From contig NZ_JABFNN010000039.1 in assembly GCF_013090115.1 (NCBI RefSeq), forward strand, positions 434,001 through 498,000: 64,000 nt of DNA, written 5' to 3'. The position numbers were made by a program, and so were the translations under genes. This DNA is from Flagellimonas amphidinii (GTDB lineage Bacteria > Bacteroidota > Bacteroidia > Flavobacteriales > Flavobacteriaceae). Below the pieces are notes generated by a model that was given only the letters and a program-made list of their open reading frames with translations, searched no databases and had not been told where the DNA came from. This document shows positions 27,093 to 37,013 of the stretch, in pieces. Within the stretch, counting starts at the first letter, position 1, and each line of letters starts with the position of its first letter.

Positions 27093-27128
27093 CCCATTTG
27101 ATGTTTTCAAATGGGTTTTCTTTTTCAA
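27093..27128 (+). terminator. Rho-independent terminator after the peroxiredoxin gene
   Basis: CCCATTTGA (27093-27101) pairs with TCAAATGGG (27107-27115), a 9-bp stem with a 5-base loop, followed by TTTTCTTTTT. Confidence 0.85.
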
Positions 27129-27226
27129 TCCTGATAGTATTTTAGTACTTTTCAACCTCTAAACTATGTGATTGTCATAAATCAGGAATTGCCCCTGCCA
27201 TTTTCCACTTTTATCAAACGCTATTT

Positions 27227-27592
27227 ATGCAAAAAGAGTCTTTTTTAAAAAATAGAATCCGAAGTGTTGGTTTTGCTTTTAAAGGATTGTTTTTGCTGCT
27301 TTGGACAGAATCCAGCATCAAAATTCAATTTGTGATTGCTTTATTGGTGACGGGAACCGGTTTTTATTTTGAAATCTCAAATACAGAATGGATGATGCAA
27401 TTATTTGCCATAGGAATGGTAATGGGTATAGAGGGCCTTAATACGGCCATTGAAAAACTTGCTGATTATGTACAACCGAACAAAGACCCAAAAATTGGTG
27501 TGATCAAAGATGTATCTGCGGGTGCCGTAATGATTGTTTCTATCATTGCAAGCATTGTTGGATGCATAATTTATCTCCCAAAACTCATCTGA
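27227..27592 (+). CDS. dgkA: Diacylglycerol kinase family protein
   Basis: 121 residues with three transmembrane helices. Motifs of the small DgkA family: SVGFAFKGLFLLLWTESSIKIQ near the N-terminus and GIEGLNTAIEKLADYV, where Glu-Gly-Leu-Asn-Thr-Ala and the following Glu are catalytic. It recycles lipid diacylglycerol, or phosphorylates undecaprenol in some bacteria, at the inner membrane. It is followed 64 bp later by ftsK, the order seen in other flavobacteria. Confidence 0.93.
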   Translation: MQKESFLKNRIRSVGFAFKGLFLLLWTESSIKIQFVIALLVTGTGFYFEISNTEWMMQLFAIGMVMGIEGLNTAIEKLADYVQPNKDPKIGVIKDVSAGAVMIVSIIASIVGCIIYLPKLI

Positions 27593-27656
27593 TGGACATC
27601 CACTACCTGTTGAAGCATCGTAAATTTGTAAATTAGCCCCGGTATTAAAAAAAGTA

Positions 27657-30041
27657 ATGGCAAAAAAGAGGACAAAATCCAAATCTACTTCTTCCTCCAA
27701 AAAGGGTTTATCATTAAAACCTTCAAAACAAAACAAAATTATTTTTGGCAGTCTTTTGATTGTGCTGAGCATTGCGCTGTTCTTTTCATTCATGTCTTAT
27801 TACTTTACCTGGCAAGAAGATCAAAGCATGCTCACAGAGTTTCGGGACAGAAATGCCGAAGCCAGTAATCTGTTGAACAAATTTGGAGCAGCAGTAAGTC
27901 ATTTTTTCATGTACAAGGGCTTTGGACTAGCTTCCTTTGCCTTGCCTCTTTTATTGGCCGTAACCGGACTCTACTTGTTTTTAGGATTAAAAGGAAAAAA
28001 CCTGATGGGCAAATGGATCTGGGGTCTGATAGGAGTTATATGGATTTCAGTAGCCTTGGGCTTTTTTGCAACCGAACAACCCCTTTTGGGTGGCCTGATC
28101 GGTTATGAAATGAATGACTTCCTTCAAGATTATGCTGGAAAAATAGGAGTTTTTCTGTTGTTGATTTTTGTATTGATGGTCATTATGGTTCGACTTTTCA
28201 ACTTTACCCCGGAAGGTGTTGCCAATTTTTTCCGTTCGCAAAAACAGCAATTACAATCTGATTTAAAGAAGACCAAGAAAAAAACCGAACCAATAACCGA
28301 AGATATTGTAGATGAAGAAGGCAGTGTTGAATTGAGCGTGGATTCCGATACACCTCTTACAGTTGACACCTATACCCACAAAAAAGATATTCCACCTTTA
28401 CAAAATGAAGCTGGTTTGGATGTGAATCTTCCGCAGGAAGAAGAACCAGAAATTGATTTAAAGGTTGAAAAAGTCACCCAAGAAAAGGAAGACACGGATA
28501 TCAAGGCCGCCAAACTTGTGAAAGATTTTGGTGAATTTGACCCTAAGCTGGAATTGGGCAATTACAAGTTCCCTTCTATTGACCTTTTGGATTCTCATGG
28601 AACATCCAAAGGGATTAAAATCAATCAAGAAGAACTGGAGGAAAATAAAAACAGGATTGTAAACACGCTCAAGAATTACAAGATTGGCATTGCTCAAATT
28701 AAAGCTACCATTGGCCCAACCGTTACACTTTATGAAATTGTTCCAGAAGCAGGAATACGTATTTCCAAGATAAAAAATCTAGAGGATGATATTGCACTTT
28801 CATTGGCCGCCCTGGGTATACGAATCATAGCTCCCATACCTGGAAAAGGAACCATCGGTATTGAAGTGCCCAACAAAAATGCCTCCATTGTTTCGATGCG
28901 ATCGGTGATTGCCTCCAATAAATTCCAAAAAGCTGAAATGGAATTGCCCGTTGCTTTTGGCAAAACCATTAGCAACGAAACTTTTGTAGTGGATTTAGCC
29001 AAAATGCCCCACATGTTAATGGCTGGTGCAACAGGGCAAGGAAAATCGGTGGGATTGAACGCAGTGATCACCTCTTTGCTCTATAAAAAACATCCCGCGG
29101 AAATTAAATTTGTTTTGGTAGATCCCAAAAAAGTGGAACTTACACTTTACAATAAAATTGAGCGACACTTTTTGGCCAAACTACCCGATTCTGAAGAGGC
29201 TATAATCACTGACAACACCAAGGTCATCAATACCCTCAATTCGCTCTGTATTGAAATGGACAATCGTTATGAGCTCCTAAAATTGGCCATGGTAAGAAAC
29301 ATCAAAGAATACAATGTCAAATTCAAGGCTAGAAAACTAAATCCTAACGACGGACACAAATTTCTACCCTATATTGTTTTGGTGATTGATGAGTTCGCCG
29401 ACCTTATCATGACTGCCGGTAAAGAAGTTGAGACACCTATTGCCAGATTGGCTCAATTGGCAAGGGCCATCGGAATACACTTGATCATCGCTACACAAAG
29501 ACCTTCGGTAAATGTGATAACTGGTATCATTAAGGCCAATTTCCCAGCTAGAATTGCCTTTAGGGTGACATCCAAGATAGACTCCAGAACCATTTTGGAT
29601 GCACAAGGGGCTGACCAGCTCATCGGTCGAGGTGATATGCTGTACACGCAAGGTAATGATGTCACCCGTATTCAATGTGCCTTTGTTGATACTCCCGAAG
29701 TTGCCAAAATCACAGAATATATTGGTTCACAACGTGCCTACCCAGATGCCCACATCCTACCTGAATATGTTGGGGAAGATTCTGGCACGGGTATTGATTA
29801 TGATATTTCGGACAGGGATGCCATGTTCCGTCAAGCTGCAGAAGTAATCGTCACTGCACAGCAAGGTTCGGCTTCCCTCATCCAAAGAAAATTAAAATTG
29901 GGCTATAACAGAGCTGGCAGAATCATTGATCAATTGGAAGCAGCAGGAATTGTTGGTCCTTTTGAAGGAAGTAAGGCCCGTCAGGTTTTGGTTCCGGATA
30001 TTTTTGCCCTAGATCAGCTTTTACAAAATGAAACAAAATAA
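27657..30041 (+). CDS. ftsK: DNA translocase FtsK/SpoIIIE family
   Basis: 794 residues. Four or five transmembrane helices lie in residues 25-190, then a charged linker (to about 300). The motor domain has Walker A GATGQGKSVGLN and Walker B LVIDEFADLI. A C-terminal winged-helix gamma domain (GSASLIQRKLKLGYNRAGRI) reads chromosome polarity sites. It pumps chromosomal DNA at the septum and promotes XerCD recombination at dif in other bacteria. Its last 14 bases overlap a possible start of lolA. Confidence 0.96.
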   Translation: MAKKRTKSKSTSSSKKGLSLKPSKQNKIIFGSLLIVLSIALFFSFMSYYFTWQEDQSMLTEFRDRNAEASNLLNKFGAAVSHFFMYKGFGLASFALPLLLAVTGLYLFLGLKGKNLMGKWIWGLIGVIWISVALGFFATEQPLLGGLIGYEMNDFLQDYAGKIGVFLLLIFVLMVIMVRLFNFTPEGVANFFRSQKQQLQSDLKKTKKKTEPITEDIVDEEGSVELSVDSDTPLTVDTYTHKKDIPPLQNEAGLDVNLPQEEEPEIDLKVEKVTQEKEDTDIKAAKLVKDFGEFDPKLELGNYKFPSIDLLDSHGTSKGIKINQEELEENKNRIVNTLKNYKIGIAQIKATIGPTVTLYEIVPEAGIRISKIKNLEDDIALSLAALGIRIIAPIPGKGTIGIEVPNKNASIVSMRSVIASNKFQKAEMELPVAFGKTISNETFVVDLAKMPHMLMAGATGQGKSVGLNAVITSLLYKKHPAEIKFVLVDPKKVELTLYNKIERHFLAKLPDSEEAIITDNTKVINTLNSLCIEMDNRYELLKLAMVRNIKEYNVKFKARKLNPNDGHKFLPYIVLVIDEFADLIMTAGKEVETPIARLAQLARAIGIHLIIATQRPSVNVITGIIKANFPARIAFRVTSKIDSRTILDAQGADQLIGRGDMLYTQGNDVTRIQCAFVDTPEVAKITEYIGSQRAYPDAHILPEYVGEDSGTGIDYDISDRDAMFRQAAEVIVTAQQGSASLIQRKLKLGYNRAGRIIDQLEAAGIVGPFEGSKARQVLVPDIFALDQLLQNETK

Positions 30042-30045
30042 TACC

Positions 30046-30693
30046 ATGTTAAAAAAACTACTACTTTTCATAACAATTTTCAGTATCGGCATAGTTTCCC
30101 ATGCTCAAAATTCATCCAAAGCAAAAGCCTTGTTGGATGAAGTCTATTCCAAAGTAATGAGCTATGACAATATTTATATTGAGTTCTCATCTGCCATAGA
30201 AAATATGGAGGCCAACCTCAAACAAGAGACCCATGGCAATGTAACCTTAAACGGTGACAAATATGTGCTCAATTATTTTGGTGCCAAGCAAGTGTATGAT
30301 GGTAAAAAAGTATATACCGTTGTTCCTGATAACGAAGAAGTTGTAATAGAAGACGTAAATGAGGATGAAAACAATGTAAGTCCTTCCAAAATGTTGACTT
30401 TCTACAAAACCGGTCATAATTACCAATGGGATATTATGCAAAATGTTGCAGGCAGAAAAATCCAATACGTAAAGTTGATTCCCATTGATTCCAATACCGA
30501 AATCAAATCAGTGCTATTGGGTATTGATACACAGACCAAACACATTTACAAATTGATTCAAACTGGGAGTAACGGGACTAAAACCACCATAACCGTTAAT
30601 TCTTTCAAAACCAATCAGCCTCTTTCAAGCGGTCTGTTTACCTTTGACGAGAAAAAATACGAGGACCAGGGGTACTACATCATAAGGAATTAG
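30046..30693 (+). CDS. lolA: LolA-family outer-membrane lipoprotein carrier
   Basis: About 215 residues from the ATG at 30046 (MLKKLLLFITIFSIG); a start at 30028 adds six residues before the signal peptide and overlaps ftsK. A signal peptide precedes QNSSKAKALLDEV. The rest has the LolA beta-sheet pattern (VTLNGDKYVLNYFGAKQVYDGKKVYTV) for carrying lipoproteins across the periplasm. It lies in the operon ftsK-lolA-lptF/G-ribBA, with three bases between its stop and the next start. Confidence 0.92.
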   Translation: MLKKLLLFITIFSIGIVSHAQNSSKAKALLDEVYSKVMSYDNIYIEFSSAIENMEANLKQETHGNVTLNGDKYVLNYFGAKQVYDGKKVYTVVPDNEEVVIEDVNEDENNVSPSKMLTFYKTGHNYQWDIMQNVAGRKIQYVKLIPIDSNTEIKSVLLGIDTQTKHIYKLIQTGSNGTKTTITVNSFKTNQPLSSGLFTFDEKKYEDQGYYIIRN

Positions 30694-30696
30694 GCA

Positions 30697-32190
30697 TTGA
30701 AAATACTAGACAGGTATATATTATCCAGATTTCTATATAATTTCTTCAGCTCTTTCTTCATTCTAATTGTCATATTCATTTTTCAAGGAATATGGCTTTT
30801 CATAGATGATCTTGCAGGAAAAGGCTTGGGTATTGTTATTATTGGGAAGTTTATTTTCTATTTCATTCCAACTTTGGTGGATAAAGTACTGCCATTGACA
30901 GTACTGCTCTCTTCCATTTTAACCTTTGGGGCTTTCGCTGAAAACTACGAGTTTGCCGCCATGAAAGCCTCGGGTATTTCTTTGCAACGAGGTATGCGAA
31001 GCCTTATCATTTTCGTTTCATTTTTGGGTGTTGTCACCTTTTTCTTTGCGAATAACATCATTCCCAAATCTGAACAAAAAATGTTCAACCTGAGAAGGAA
31101 TATTGCCAAAGTAAAACCCGCTGCCGCTATCACTGAAGGTGTTTTCAGTGATTTTGAAGGTACCGGGCAGGGCATGAACATTAAAGTGGAAAAGAAATAT
31201 GGCGAGCAGGATCGTTTTTTGGACAATGTAATCATCCATAAGAAAACCAAGCAAAGTGTCAACAATACCGTTATCAAAGCTAAAGCTGGAGAATTGATCA
31301 GTAGCGAGGATTCTGACATTATCCAATTGGTTCTGAAAGATGGTCATTATTATGAAGAACTGAAACCTAAGAACAACAAAGACAAAAAAAAACATCCATT
31401 TGCCAAATCTGAATTTGAGACCTACACCATCAATATTGATATCTCTGAATTGAACAACCAAAACCTAGAGGAAGATCAGAATATCACCACAGACAAGATG
31501 AAAAATGTGGGTCGATTGATCAAGGATATTGATTCCCTGGAAAAGAACAATTTGGAAAAGGTAGAAGCATTTTCTAAAAACATTGTGAATAGGATTGGTG
31601 CTTTCCCAGAAACCAAACCTAGGGATAGTACTTTGGAAGCCAGTAAAAAAAGAGCTGAAAAGGCCTTAGAGGTTCAAAAAGATACCATTGAGAATATTGA
31701 TGATTATCTAAGCGGCCTAGAGCAATGGCAGCAAATGCAGGTCATCAATAATGCCAAAAGTTCTGTTACCGGAATATTGAACACGGTTCGTTCCAAAAAA
31801 GAAGAGCTTCAAAAGCGATTCAAATTCTACAACAGTCATATTCTATCGTTACATAAAAAATACGCATTGGCTTTCTCCTGCATCATTTTATTCTTTGTGG
31901 GAGCTCCTTTAGGGGCAATCATAAGAAAAGGAGGATTAGGGCTACCCATGGTCGTTGCCATTATCCTATTTTTGACTTATTATTTCATTGGAGTATTTGC
32001 GGGCAATTACGCTAAAGAGGGCAATATCAGCTCTGTACTGGGAGCTTGGCTACCAACATTGATCATGTTGCCATTGGGAATTTCCCTGACCAAAAGAGCA
32101 ACTGCTGACAAGGGACTTGTTGGATTCGGTCACTTCATTGATAGAATAAAACAATTTTTCAGCAAAAGAATAAAGACTCAAAAAGACTAA
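30697..32190 (+). CDS. LptF/LptG-family permease (TTG start)
   Basis: 497 residues starting with TTG ([20 protein letters not shown]), three bases after lolA. Three N-terminal helices, a periplasmic beta-jellyroll region with a Bacteroidota-type insert (about residues 200-390, rich in Lys and Glu, with a coiled-coil stretch), and three C-terminal helices ([20 protein letters not shown] onward). LptF and LptG form the membrane core of the exporter that extracts LPS from the inner membrane. I cannot separate F from G. The gene is joined directly to the ribB gene (stop then ATG). Confidence 0.88.
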   Translation: MKILDRYILSRFLYNFFSSFFILIVIFIFQGIWLFIDDLAGKGLGIVIIGKFIFYFIPTLVDKVLPLTVLLSSILTFGAFAENYEFAAMKASGISLQRGMRSLIIFVSFLGVVTFFFANNIIPKSEQKMFNLRRNIAKVKPAAAITEGVFSDFEGTGQGMNIKVEKKYGEQDRFLDNVIIHKKTKQSVNNTVIKAKAGELISSEDSDIIQLVLKDGHYYEELKPKNNKDKKKHPFAKSEFETYTINIDISELNNQNLEEDQNITTDKMKNVGRLIKDIDSLEKNNLEKVEAFSKNIVNRIGAFPETKPRDSTLEASKKRAEKALEVQKDTIENIDDYLSGLEQWQQMQVINNAKSSVTGILNTVRSKKEELQKRFKFYNSHILSLHKKYALAFSCIILFFVGAPLGAIIRKGGLGLPMVVAIILFLTYYFIGVFAGNYAKEGNISSVLGAWLPTLIMLPLGISLTKRATADKGLVGFGHFIDRIKQFFSKRIKTQKD

Positions 32191-33330
32191 ATGGTTGCAA
32201 AGGATAAAAACATAAAACTGGATACCATTGAAGAAGCTATTGCCGATATCAGAAAAGGCAAGGTGATCATTGTAGTAGATGATGAAAATCGCGAAAATGA
32301 AGGTGATTTTCTGGCAGCTGCCGAATTGGTTACTCCAGAGACCATCAACTTTATGGCTACACATGGTCGTGGCTTAATCTGCGTTCCCTTAACTGAAGGT
32401 AGATGTGATGATCTTGGCCTTCACAAAATGGTCACGCACAACTCAGACCCCTTGGAAACTGCGTTTACGGTTTCTGTAGATTTAAGGGGCAACGGGGTAA
32501 CTACCGGAATTTCCGCCTCCGATCGTGCCAAAACCGTTTTGGCCTTGACCGATTCTGCAACTAAACCTCATGAATTGGCAAGACCAGGTCATATTTTTCC
32601 CTTGATTGCCAAAGAAGGTGGGGTTTTAAGGCGTACCGGACATACAGAAGCTGCTATCGATTTTGCCCGTTTGGCTGGGCTTGAACCTGCCGGAGTAATT
32701 GTGGAAATCATGAATGAAGATGGCACCATGGCACGTTTACCTGAACTTGTGGAGGTTGCCAAAACTTTTGACCTTAAAATTGTTTCCATTGAGGATTTGA
32801 TCGCCTACCGAATGGACCATGACAGTCTTATTGAGCTAAAAGAAGCTTTTGACATTAAGACACGCTTTGGAGATTTTCGTTTAAGAGCTTATAAACAAAC
32901 CACTAATAATCAAATACATATTGCCTTATTGAAAGGCACTTGGAATAGTGGGGAACCTGTTTTAACACGTATCAATTCAACCCTGGTGAACAATGATATC
33001 TTGGGTACTTTGACCAATAATCCGGATGAGGTCCTCAAAAAAATGTTCAAGGCTCTAAATGCTGAAGAAAAAAGCGCCATGATTTTCATTAATCAAGGGA
33101 ACCAATCCATGAACCTGTTGGGAAGATTGGCTGAATTCAAAAAATTACAGTCCGAAGGCATTTCCAAAGCGCCTAAAATTGAAATGGACGCCAAGGATTT
33201 TGGAATTGGGGCGCAAATCCTTCACGACTTGAACATATCCAAAATAAGATTATTGAGCAATTCAGCCCAAACCCGAAGAGTGGGCATGGTTGGTTATGGT
33301 CTAGAGATTGTGGAATACGTGAATTATTAA
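32191..33330 (+). CDS. ribB: 3,4-dihydroxy-2-butanone-4-phosphate synthase fused to a degenerate GTP cyclohydrolase II domain
   Basis: 379 residues. The N-terminal RibB domain (about 1-205) is intact: [27 protein letters not shown] and [17 protein letters not shown] carry the acidic and His metal ligands. The C-terminal part has RibA shape, but the Zn-binding Cys cluster of true GTP cyclohydrolase II (C-x10-C-x-C) is missing: the region reads [19 protein letters not shown], and no Cys is present there. So only the riboflavin butanone-phosphate branch is supported, and a separate RibA must exist elsewhere. Stop and the convergent neighbour's stop overlap in position. Confidence 0.88.
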   Translation: MVAKDKNIKLDTIEEAIADIRKGKVIIVVDDENRENEGDFLAAAELVTPETINFMATHGRGLICVPLTEGRCDDLGLHKMVTHNSDPLETAFTVSVDLRGNGVTTGISASDRAKTVLALTDSATKPHELARPGHIFPLIAKEGGVLRRTGHTEAAIDFARLAGLEPAGVIVEIMNEDGTMARLPELVEVAKTFDLKIVSIEDLIAYRMDHDSLIELKEAFDIKTRFGDFRLRAYKQTTNNQIHIALLKGTWNSGEPVLTRINSTLVNNDILGTLTNNPDEVLKKMFKALNAEEKSAMIFINQGNQSMNLLGRLAEFKKLQSEGISKAPKIEMDAKDFGIGAQILHDLNISKIRLLSNSAQTRRVGMVGYGLEIVEYVNY

Positions 33331-34520
33331 AGATTCTCTCGAATCACTTGTGCCATTTTTTGGGCCCTTTTGGTTACTTCATCTACTGTCCATCCCAATT
33401 TAACCAAACAAGAAATGGTTCTGCTCATCCAGTGGTCTGAAGCCGAAAAATCAGCTTTGGAATAATCAGGCATACTTTCCTTGACTTCATCGGGCAGTTT
33501 TCCCAATGATTTCAATTCAGTCAAGTGCTCCCACTTTTTATAGTAATGCCAATTGTTGTCGAACCAATAAAAACAAGCATCTATTGCATTGGCACCCAAA
33601 GCTGTGTGTACTTTTTGCGCTGATGCTTCCGAAGGAAGAAAAAAGCTAAGGAATGAATAATTCTCTTCCCCTCCCTCAGGAACTCTTCTAAAAGTAACTT
33701 CTGGTATACTGGACAAAGCTTCTCTTAAAATGGTATAATTTCTTTTTTGAAGCCCTATAAACTCATCCAATCTTGACAACTGTGCTATACCAACGGCAGC
33801 ATTCAATTCGGAAATTCGAAAGTTGTACCCTAAAAAGGGGTGTTCTTCCGCTCCCCTATTATTTCCAATATGATCATGTCCATGGTCAGCATATTTATGG
33901 GCATTCTCATAATACGTTTGATTATTGGTGATTACCGCTCCTCCTTCACCACAGGTAATGGTCTTTACATAATCGAACGAAAAACAGCCTAAATCCCCAA
34001 TGCTGCCCAAAGGTTTTCCATTGTAACTTCCTCCGATGGCCTGACATGCATCCTCTAAAAGCAACAAACCATGCTTGTCACAGAGTTGCTTAAGTGTGTT
34101 CAAATTAGCCATGGATCCACACATATGAACAGGCATAATCACTTTGGTTTGTTGGGTAAGTGCCTTTTCTACGGCAACAGGGTCCAAAGTCAATGTGTCA
34201 TCAATATCTACCAAAACCGGAATGGCCCCTAAAGCCAAAATAGATTCAAAACTTGCTACAAAGGTGAAGGTGGGCATAATCACCTCATCCCCTGCCCCAA
34301 CTCCCGCACTGGCCAAAGCAACGGTAAGTGCTGCTGTTCCACTACTTACAACATGAGTATATTGACTTTGCATTTTAGATGCTAATGCAGCTTCCAGTTC
34401 TTTGGTTTTCCAGTGTCCATTTCGAGCACCATCAAATCCATAGCGCATGAGCACTCCTGAATCCAATACATCTTGTACTTGTTTTCGTTCTTGATCACCA
34501 AAAAGTTCAAATCCGGGCAT
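33327..34520 (-). CDS. DegT/DnrJ/EryC1/StrS-family aminotransferase
   Basis: 397 residues of the fold-type I PLP sugar aminotransferases. SSGTAALTVALASAGVGAGDEVIMP is at about residues 60-84, and the PLP Lys is in FDYVKTITCGEGGAVI. A Tyr/His-rich loop follows (YADHGHDHIGNNRGAEEH). Family members aminate keto-sugars for polysaccharide or antibiotic sugars, but no sugar-pathway gene is adjacent, so the substrate is open. Its 3' end overlaps the end of ribB in antisense. Confidence 0.9.
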   Translation of the reverse strand: MPGFELFGDQERKQVQDVLDSGVLMRYGFDGARNGHWKTKELEAALASKMQSQYTHVVSSGTAALTVALASAGVGAGDEVIMPTFTFVASFESILALGAIPVLVDIDDTLTLDPVAVEKALTQQTKVIMPVHMCGSMANLNTLKQLCDKHGLLLLEDACQAIGGSYNGKPLGSIGDLGCFSFDYVKTITCGEGGAVITNNQTYYENAHKYADHGHDHIGNNRGAEEHPFLGYNFRISELNAAVGIAQLSRLDEFIGLQKRNYTILREALSSIPEVTFRRVPEGGEENYSFLSFFLPSEASAQKVHTALGANAIDACFYWFDNNWHYYKKWEHLTELKSLGKLPDEVKESMPDYSKADFSASDHWMSRTISCLVKLGWTVDEVTKRAQKMAQVIRENL

Positions 34521-34563
34521 ATATTTTTTTGTTAGTTTAATTAATTATTGATGAGAGGACAAT

Positions 34564-35349
34564 CTAAATGTATTGCATGAAAAAATCAACAACTTTATCT
34601 CCAAACCATAGTTTAATGGCCATTGCAATCACCGCCACGACCAAAAAAGATTTGATAAAACCATCTCCTTTTGATACTGAAAATCTGCTTGCAAACCACG
34701 CTCCTGAGCCATTACCAATAGCCAAAATAAGTCCCATTTTCCAATTGACCTTATCATTTAGGGCAAAAACCGCCAAAGCAGATAACATGTACACAAAAAC
34801 GACTACAACTTTAGTTGCGTTTACCCTCACCAGATTCATCCTGTTGACATAATGCATGAACAAAATCATTAAAAACCCTAATCCGGCATTAATGAATCCA
34901 CCATAAATACCAAAAAAGAAAAAAACCACAATGCTCCACCATAAATATTTTCCCGTAAGCCGTTCTTCCATCTCTTCCATACGCATCTTTGGCTTAAAAA
35001 TGATGATCAAAACCACTGCAAGCATCACCATGGCCAAAATCCTGTTGAATGTTTCTCCATTGATATCAACAGCAATCCAAGCTCCAATAATCGACCCTAA
35101 AAATGACGCTGTTCCGAGGTAAATGTTAAATGGGAAAGTAGAAATTCCTTTGCTTTTAAAACCAGCCGTTGCCAGCGCAGTTTGAATGACAATGGCCACC
35201 CTATTGGTTCCATTGGCCACTGCGGGTGGAAGCCCTAAAAAAATCAATGTAGGTAAAGAAAGTAAAGAACCACCTCCAGCCACTGTGTTGATGAAACCTA
35301 CTGCAAATCCAACCGCAACTAAGAGCACATAGTGGTACCAAGCATCCAT
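34564..35349 (-). CDS. TauE/SafE-family membrane exporter
   Basis: 261 residues, about eight transmembrane helices. The family pattern GFAVGFINTVAGGGSLLSLPTLIFLG is near the N-terminus, with the repeated FINAGLGFLMILFMHYV in the second half. Members export sulfite, sulfoacetate or similar anions; the substrate is unknown. It is transcribed toward the DegT gene, 43 bp away. Confidence 0.88.
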   Translation of the reverse strand: MDAWYHYVLLVAVGFAVGFINTVAGGGSLLSLPTLIFLGLPPAVANGTNRVAIVIQTALATAGFKSKGISTFPFNIYLGTASFLGSIIGAWIAVDINGETFNRILAMVMLAVVLIIIFKPKMRMEEMEERLTGKYLWWSIVVFFFFGIYGGFINAGLGFLMILFMHYVNRMNLVRVNATKVVVVFVYMLSALAVFALNDKVNWKMGLILAIGNGSGAWFASRFSVSKGDGFIKSFLVVAVIAMAIKLWFGDKVVDFFMQYI

Positions 35350-35433
35350 GCTTGCAAAAGTAGTGGGTAAATTGGGATTGAAGAATAGAAAAAATTAAAG
35401 TTTACAAACTTTTACAGAACCAAAAAAGCTTTT

Positions 35434-35441
35434 TATATTTG
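35434..35441 (+). promoter_or_regulatory. -7 promoter element of tRNA-Ser
   Basis: TATATTTG exactly fits TAnnTTTG, and lies 11 bp before the mature 5' end of the tRNA at 35453, a plausible position for transcription start. Confidence 0.7.
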
Positions 35442-35452
35442 CACCCGCAAAA

Positions 35453-35537
35453 GGAGGAATGGCAGAGTGGTCGAATGCGGCAGTCTTGAAAACTGTTGAG
35501 GGTCACACCTCCGGGGGTTCGAATCCCTCTTCCTCCG
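35453..35537 (+). tRNA. tRNA-Ser (anticodon UGA)
   Basis: 85 bases. Acceptor arm GGAGGAA pairs with TTCCTCC, the anticodon loop is CTTGAAA with anticodon TGA, a long variable arm of class II tRNA follows, and the T arm is GGGGGTTCGAATCCCTC. The discriminator is G, as in serine tRNAs. CCA is not encoded. The 3' end, from 35524, doubles as the integration core of two elements. Confidence 0.97.
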
Positions 35538-35542
35538 CTGAG
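35524..35542. repeat. att core copy 1 (tRNA 3' end)
   Basis: TCCCTCTTCCTCCGCTGAG, 14 bases from the tRNA 3' end plus CTGAG of the element's left edge. Identical to the copy at 45654-45672. Confidence 0.9.
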
Positions 35543-35562
35543 TAGCATTCAAAAGCTACTAT

Positions 35563-35603
35563 AAACCCTGTAAATACATGATTTACAGGGTTTTTCATTT
35601 TTA
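35563..35603 (+). terminator. Terminator carried at left end of element A
   Basis: A perfect 13-bp stem (AAACCCTGTAAAT at 35563-35575 with its complement at 35581-35593), loop ACATG, then TTTTTCATTTTT. It lies 26 bp after the tRNA, so it likely terminates the tRNA transcript in place of the chromosomal one. Confidence 0.85.
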
Positions 35604-35639
35604 TTGATTCCATATAATATTGTCTAATATCATCAAAAA

Positions 35640-35776
35640 GGTGAGTATATCGGTGAGTAAAAGTTAGAATTAAAAATACTCACCGATTTAGCTATAATTT
35701 ATTGATTTTCTTTCATTTACAAATGTATTTTTTGTACTTTAAGATAGCTTTTTTGTCAACTTTTAAAGTACTCACC
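35640..35776. promoter_or_regulatory. Element A left arm-type repeats
   Basis: Four copies of GGTGAGTA: direct at 35640-35647 and 35652-35659 (12-bp period), inverted at 35677-35684 and 35769-35776. The last ends one base before the integrase ATG (35778), so binding there could also repress the integrase gene. They are candidate sites for the integrase arm-binding domain or an excision factor; no such assay is available from sequence. Confidence 0.65.
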
Positions 35777-35777
35777 T

Positions 35778-37013
35778 ATGAAAAATACGTTCTCTGTTCT
35801 GTTTTACCCCAAGCGAAATGATGTAGACAAACGTGGAAAAGCCCTGTTATACCTGAGGATAACGGTAAATGGAAAGCGTTGTGAAGTCAGTACTCAACGC
35901 AAGGTTGATTTATCCAAATGGGACTCGACAAAGGAACTTTTGCAAGGTAAAACGGCATCTAGTAGGGAGCTAAATATTCATTTGAATAATATCCGTACAC
36001 GACTATTTAAGATTTACGACAAACTTCAGGAAGAAAATAGGGAGGTTACTGCGGTATCTCTAAAAGATATGTATTTGGGAAAGAAAAAGCCTGAGAAGAT
36101 GCTGTTGGAACTTTTTCAAGAGCATAATGACCAAGTAGATCAACTCATTGGTAAAGATTTTTCCGCCGGAACAGCAGAACGATATAGAACGGCTAAGAAA
36201 CATGTCGGCGATTATATCAACAGAGAGTATAAAAAGAATGATATCCCCGTAAAAGATGTAAATCACAAGTTCATAAGCGGATTCGAATATTATTTAAAAA
36301 CGGTACGGAAATGCAGTCATAATACCGCAATAAAATATGTGGTGAATTTCAAGAAGATCATACGGATTGCCTACGCCAATGACTGGATTACTAAAGATCC
36401 CTTCGTTAATTGGAAAGTAAGGCTTAAAAAAGTAGAACGTGAATTTCTGTCCACTGATGAAATTCAACAATTGTTGGATACAGAATTTCGAACCCCTCGT
36501 TTGGAACACGTAAGGGATATCTTTGTTTTCTGTTGCTTTACTGGATTGTCTTATGCTGATGTGAAAAAGCTAAATAAGAATGATGTCAATAAAGGAATTG
36601 ACGGAGAGAATTGGATAAACACCGCTCGAACCAAGACGAAATCCAAAGCTAATATTCCCATTCTTCCAACCGCACAAATGATATTGGATAAATACAAGGA
36701 TAGTCCTTACTTGATCAATGATAGGGTACTTCCTGTACTGACCAACCAAAAGATGAATGCTTATTTAAAGGAAATAGCTGACCTCAGTGGGATAAATAAG
36801 AACCTTACTACACACTTAGCTCGTCATACCTTTGCAACCACAGTAACGCTTTCTAATGGCGTGTCCATTGAATCAGTAAGTAAAATGTTAGGACATCGAA
36901 ATCTTCGAACTACTCAACATTATGCTAAGATTTTAAACAGCCGAGTTAGCGACGATATGCAAATGTTAAGGGAGAAGTTGCAGCAAAAAGACGTACTTCA
37001 TAAATCTAAATAA
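35778..37013 (+). CDS. int: Tyrosine recombinase / integrase of element A (IntDOT-like)
   Basis: 411 residues. Arm-binding-type N-terminal domain to about 95 (YLRITVNGKRCEVSTQRKVD), SAM-like core-binding domain about 100-210, catalytic domain to the end. Visible catalytic positions: HLARH near residue 345, GHRNLRTTQHYAK with the nucleophile Tyr near residue 384. At the place of the first catalytic Arg the sequence reads CFTGLSYADV, with Ser instead of Arg. The CTnDOT integrase is known to have Ser at this position. It is adjacent to the tRNA att site and would integrate and excise the element. Confidence 0.94.
   Translation: MKNTFSVLFYPKRNDVDKRGKALLYLRITVNGKRCEVSTQRKVDLSKWDSTKELLQGKTASSRELNIHLNNIRTRLFKIYDKLQEENREVTAVSLKDMYLGKKKPEKMLLELFQEHNDQVDQLIGKDFSAGTAERYRTAKKHVGDYINREYKKNDIPVKDVNHKFISGFEYYLKTVRKCSHNTAIKYVVNFKKIIRIAYANDWITKDPFVNWKVRLKKVEREFLSTDEIQQLLDTEFRTPRLEHVRDIFVFCCFTGLSYADVKKLNKNDVNKGIDGENWINTARTKTKSKANIPILPTAQMILDKYKDSPYLINDRVLPVLTNQKMNAYLKEIADLSGINKNLTTHLARHTFATTVTLSNGVSIESVSKMLGHRNLRTTQHYAKILNSRVSDDMQMLREKLQQKDVLHKSK

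Noticed and set aside
27401..27793. 130-codon minus-strand frame over dgkA and ftsK
   Set aside because: Antisense to two confident genes and without recognisable protein features.
35640..35776. CRISPR-like array from the GGTGAGTA repeats
   Set aside because: Repeats are 8 bp with 12-bp period and mixed orientation, which fits binding sites and not CRISPR; no cas genes are seen.
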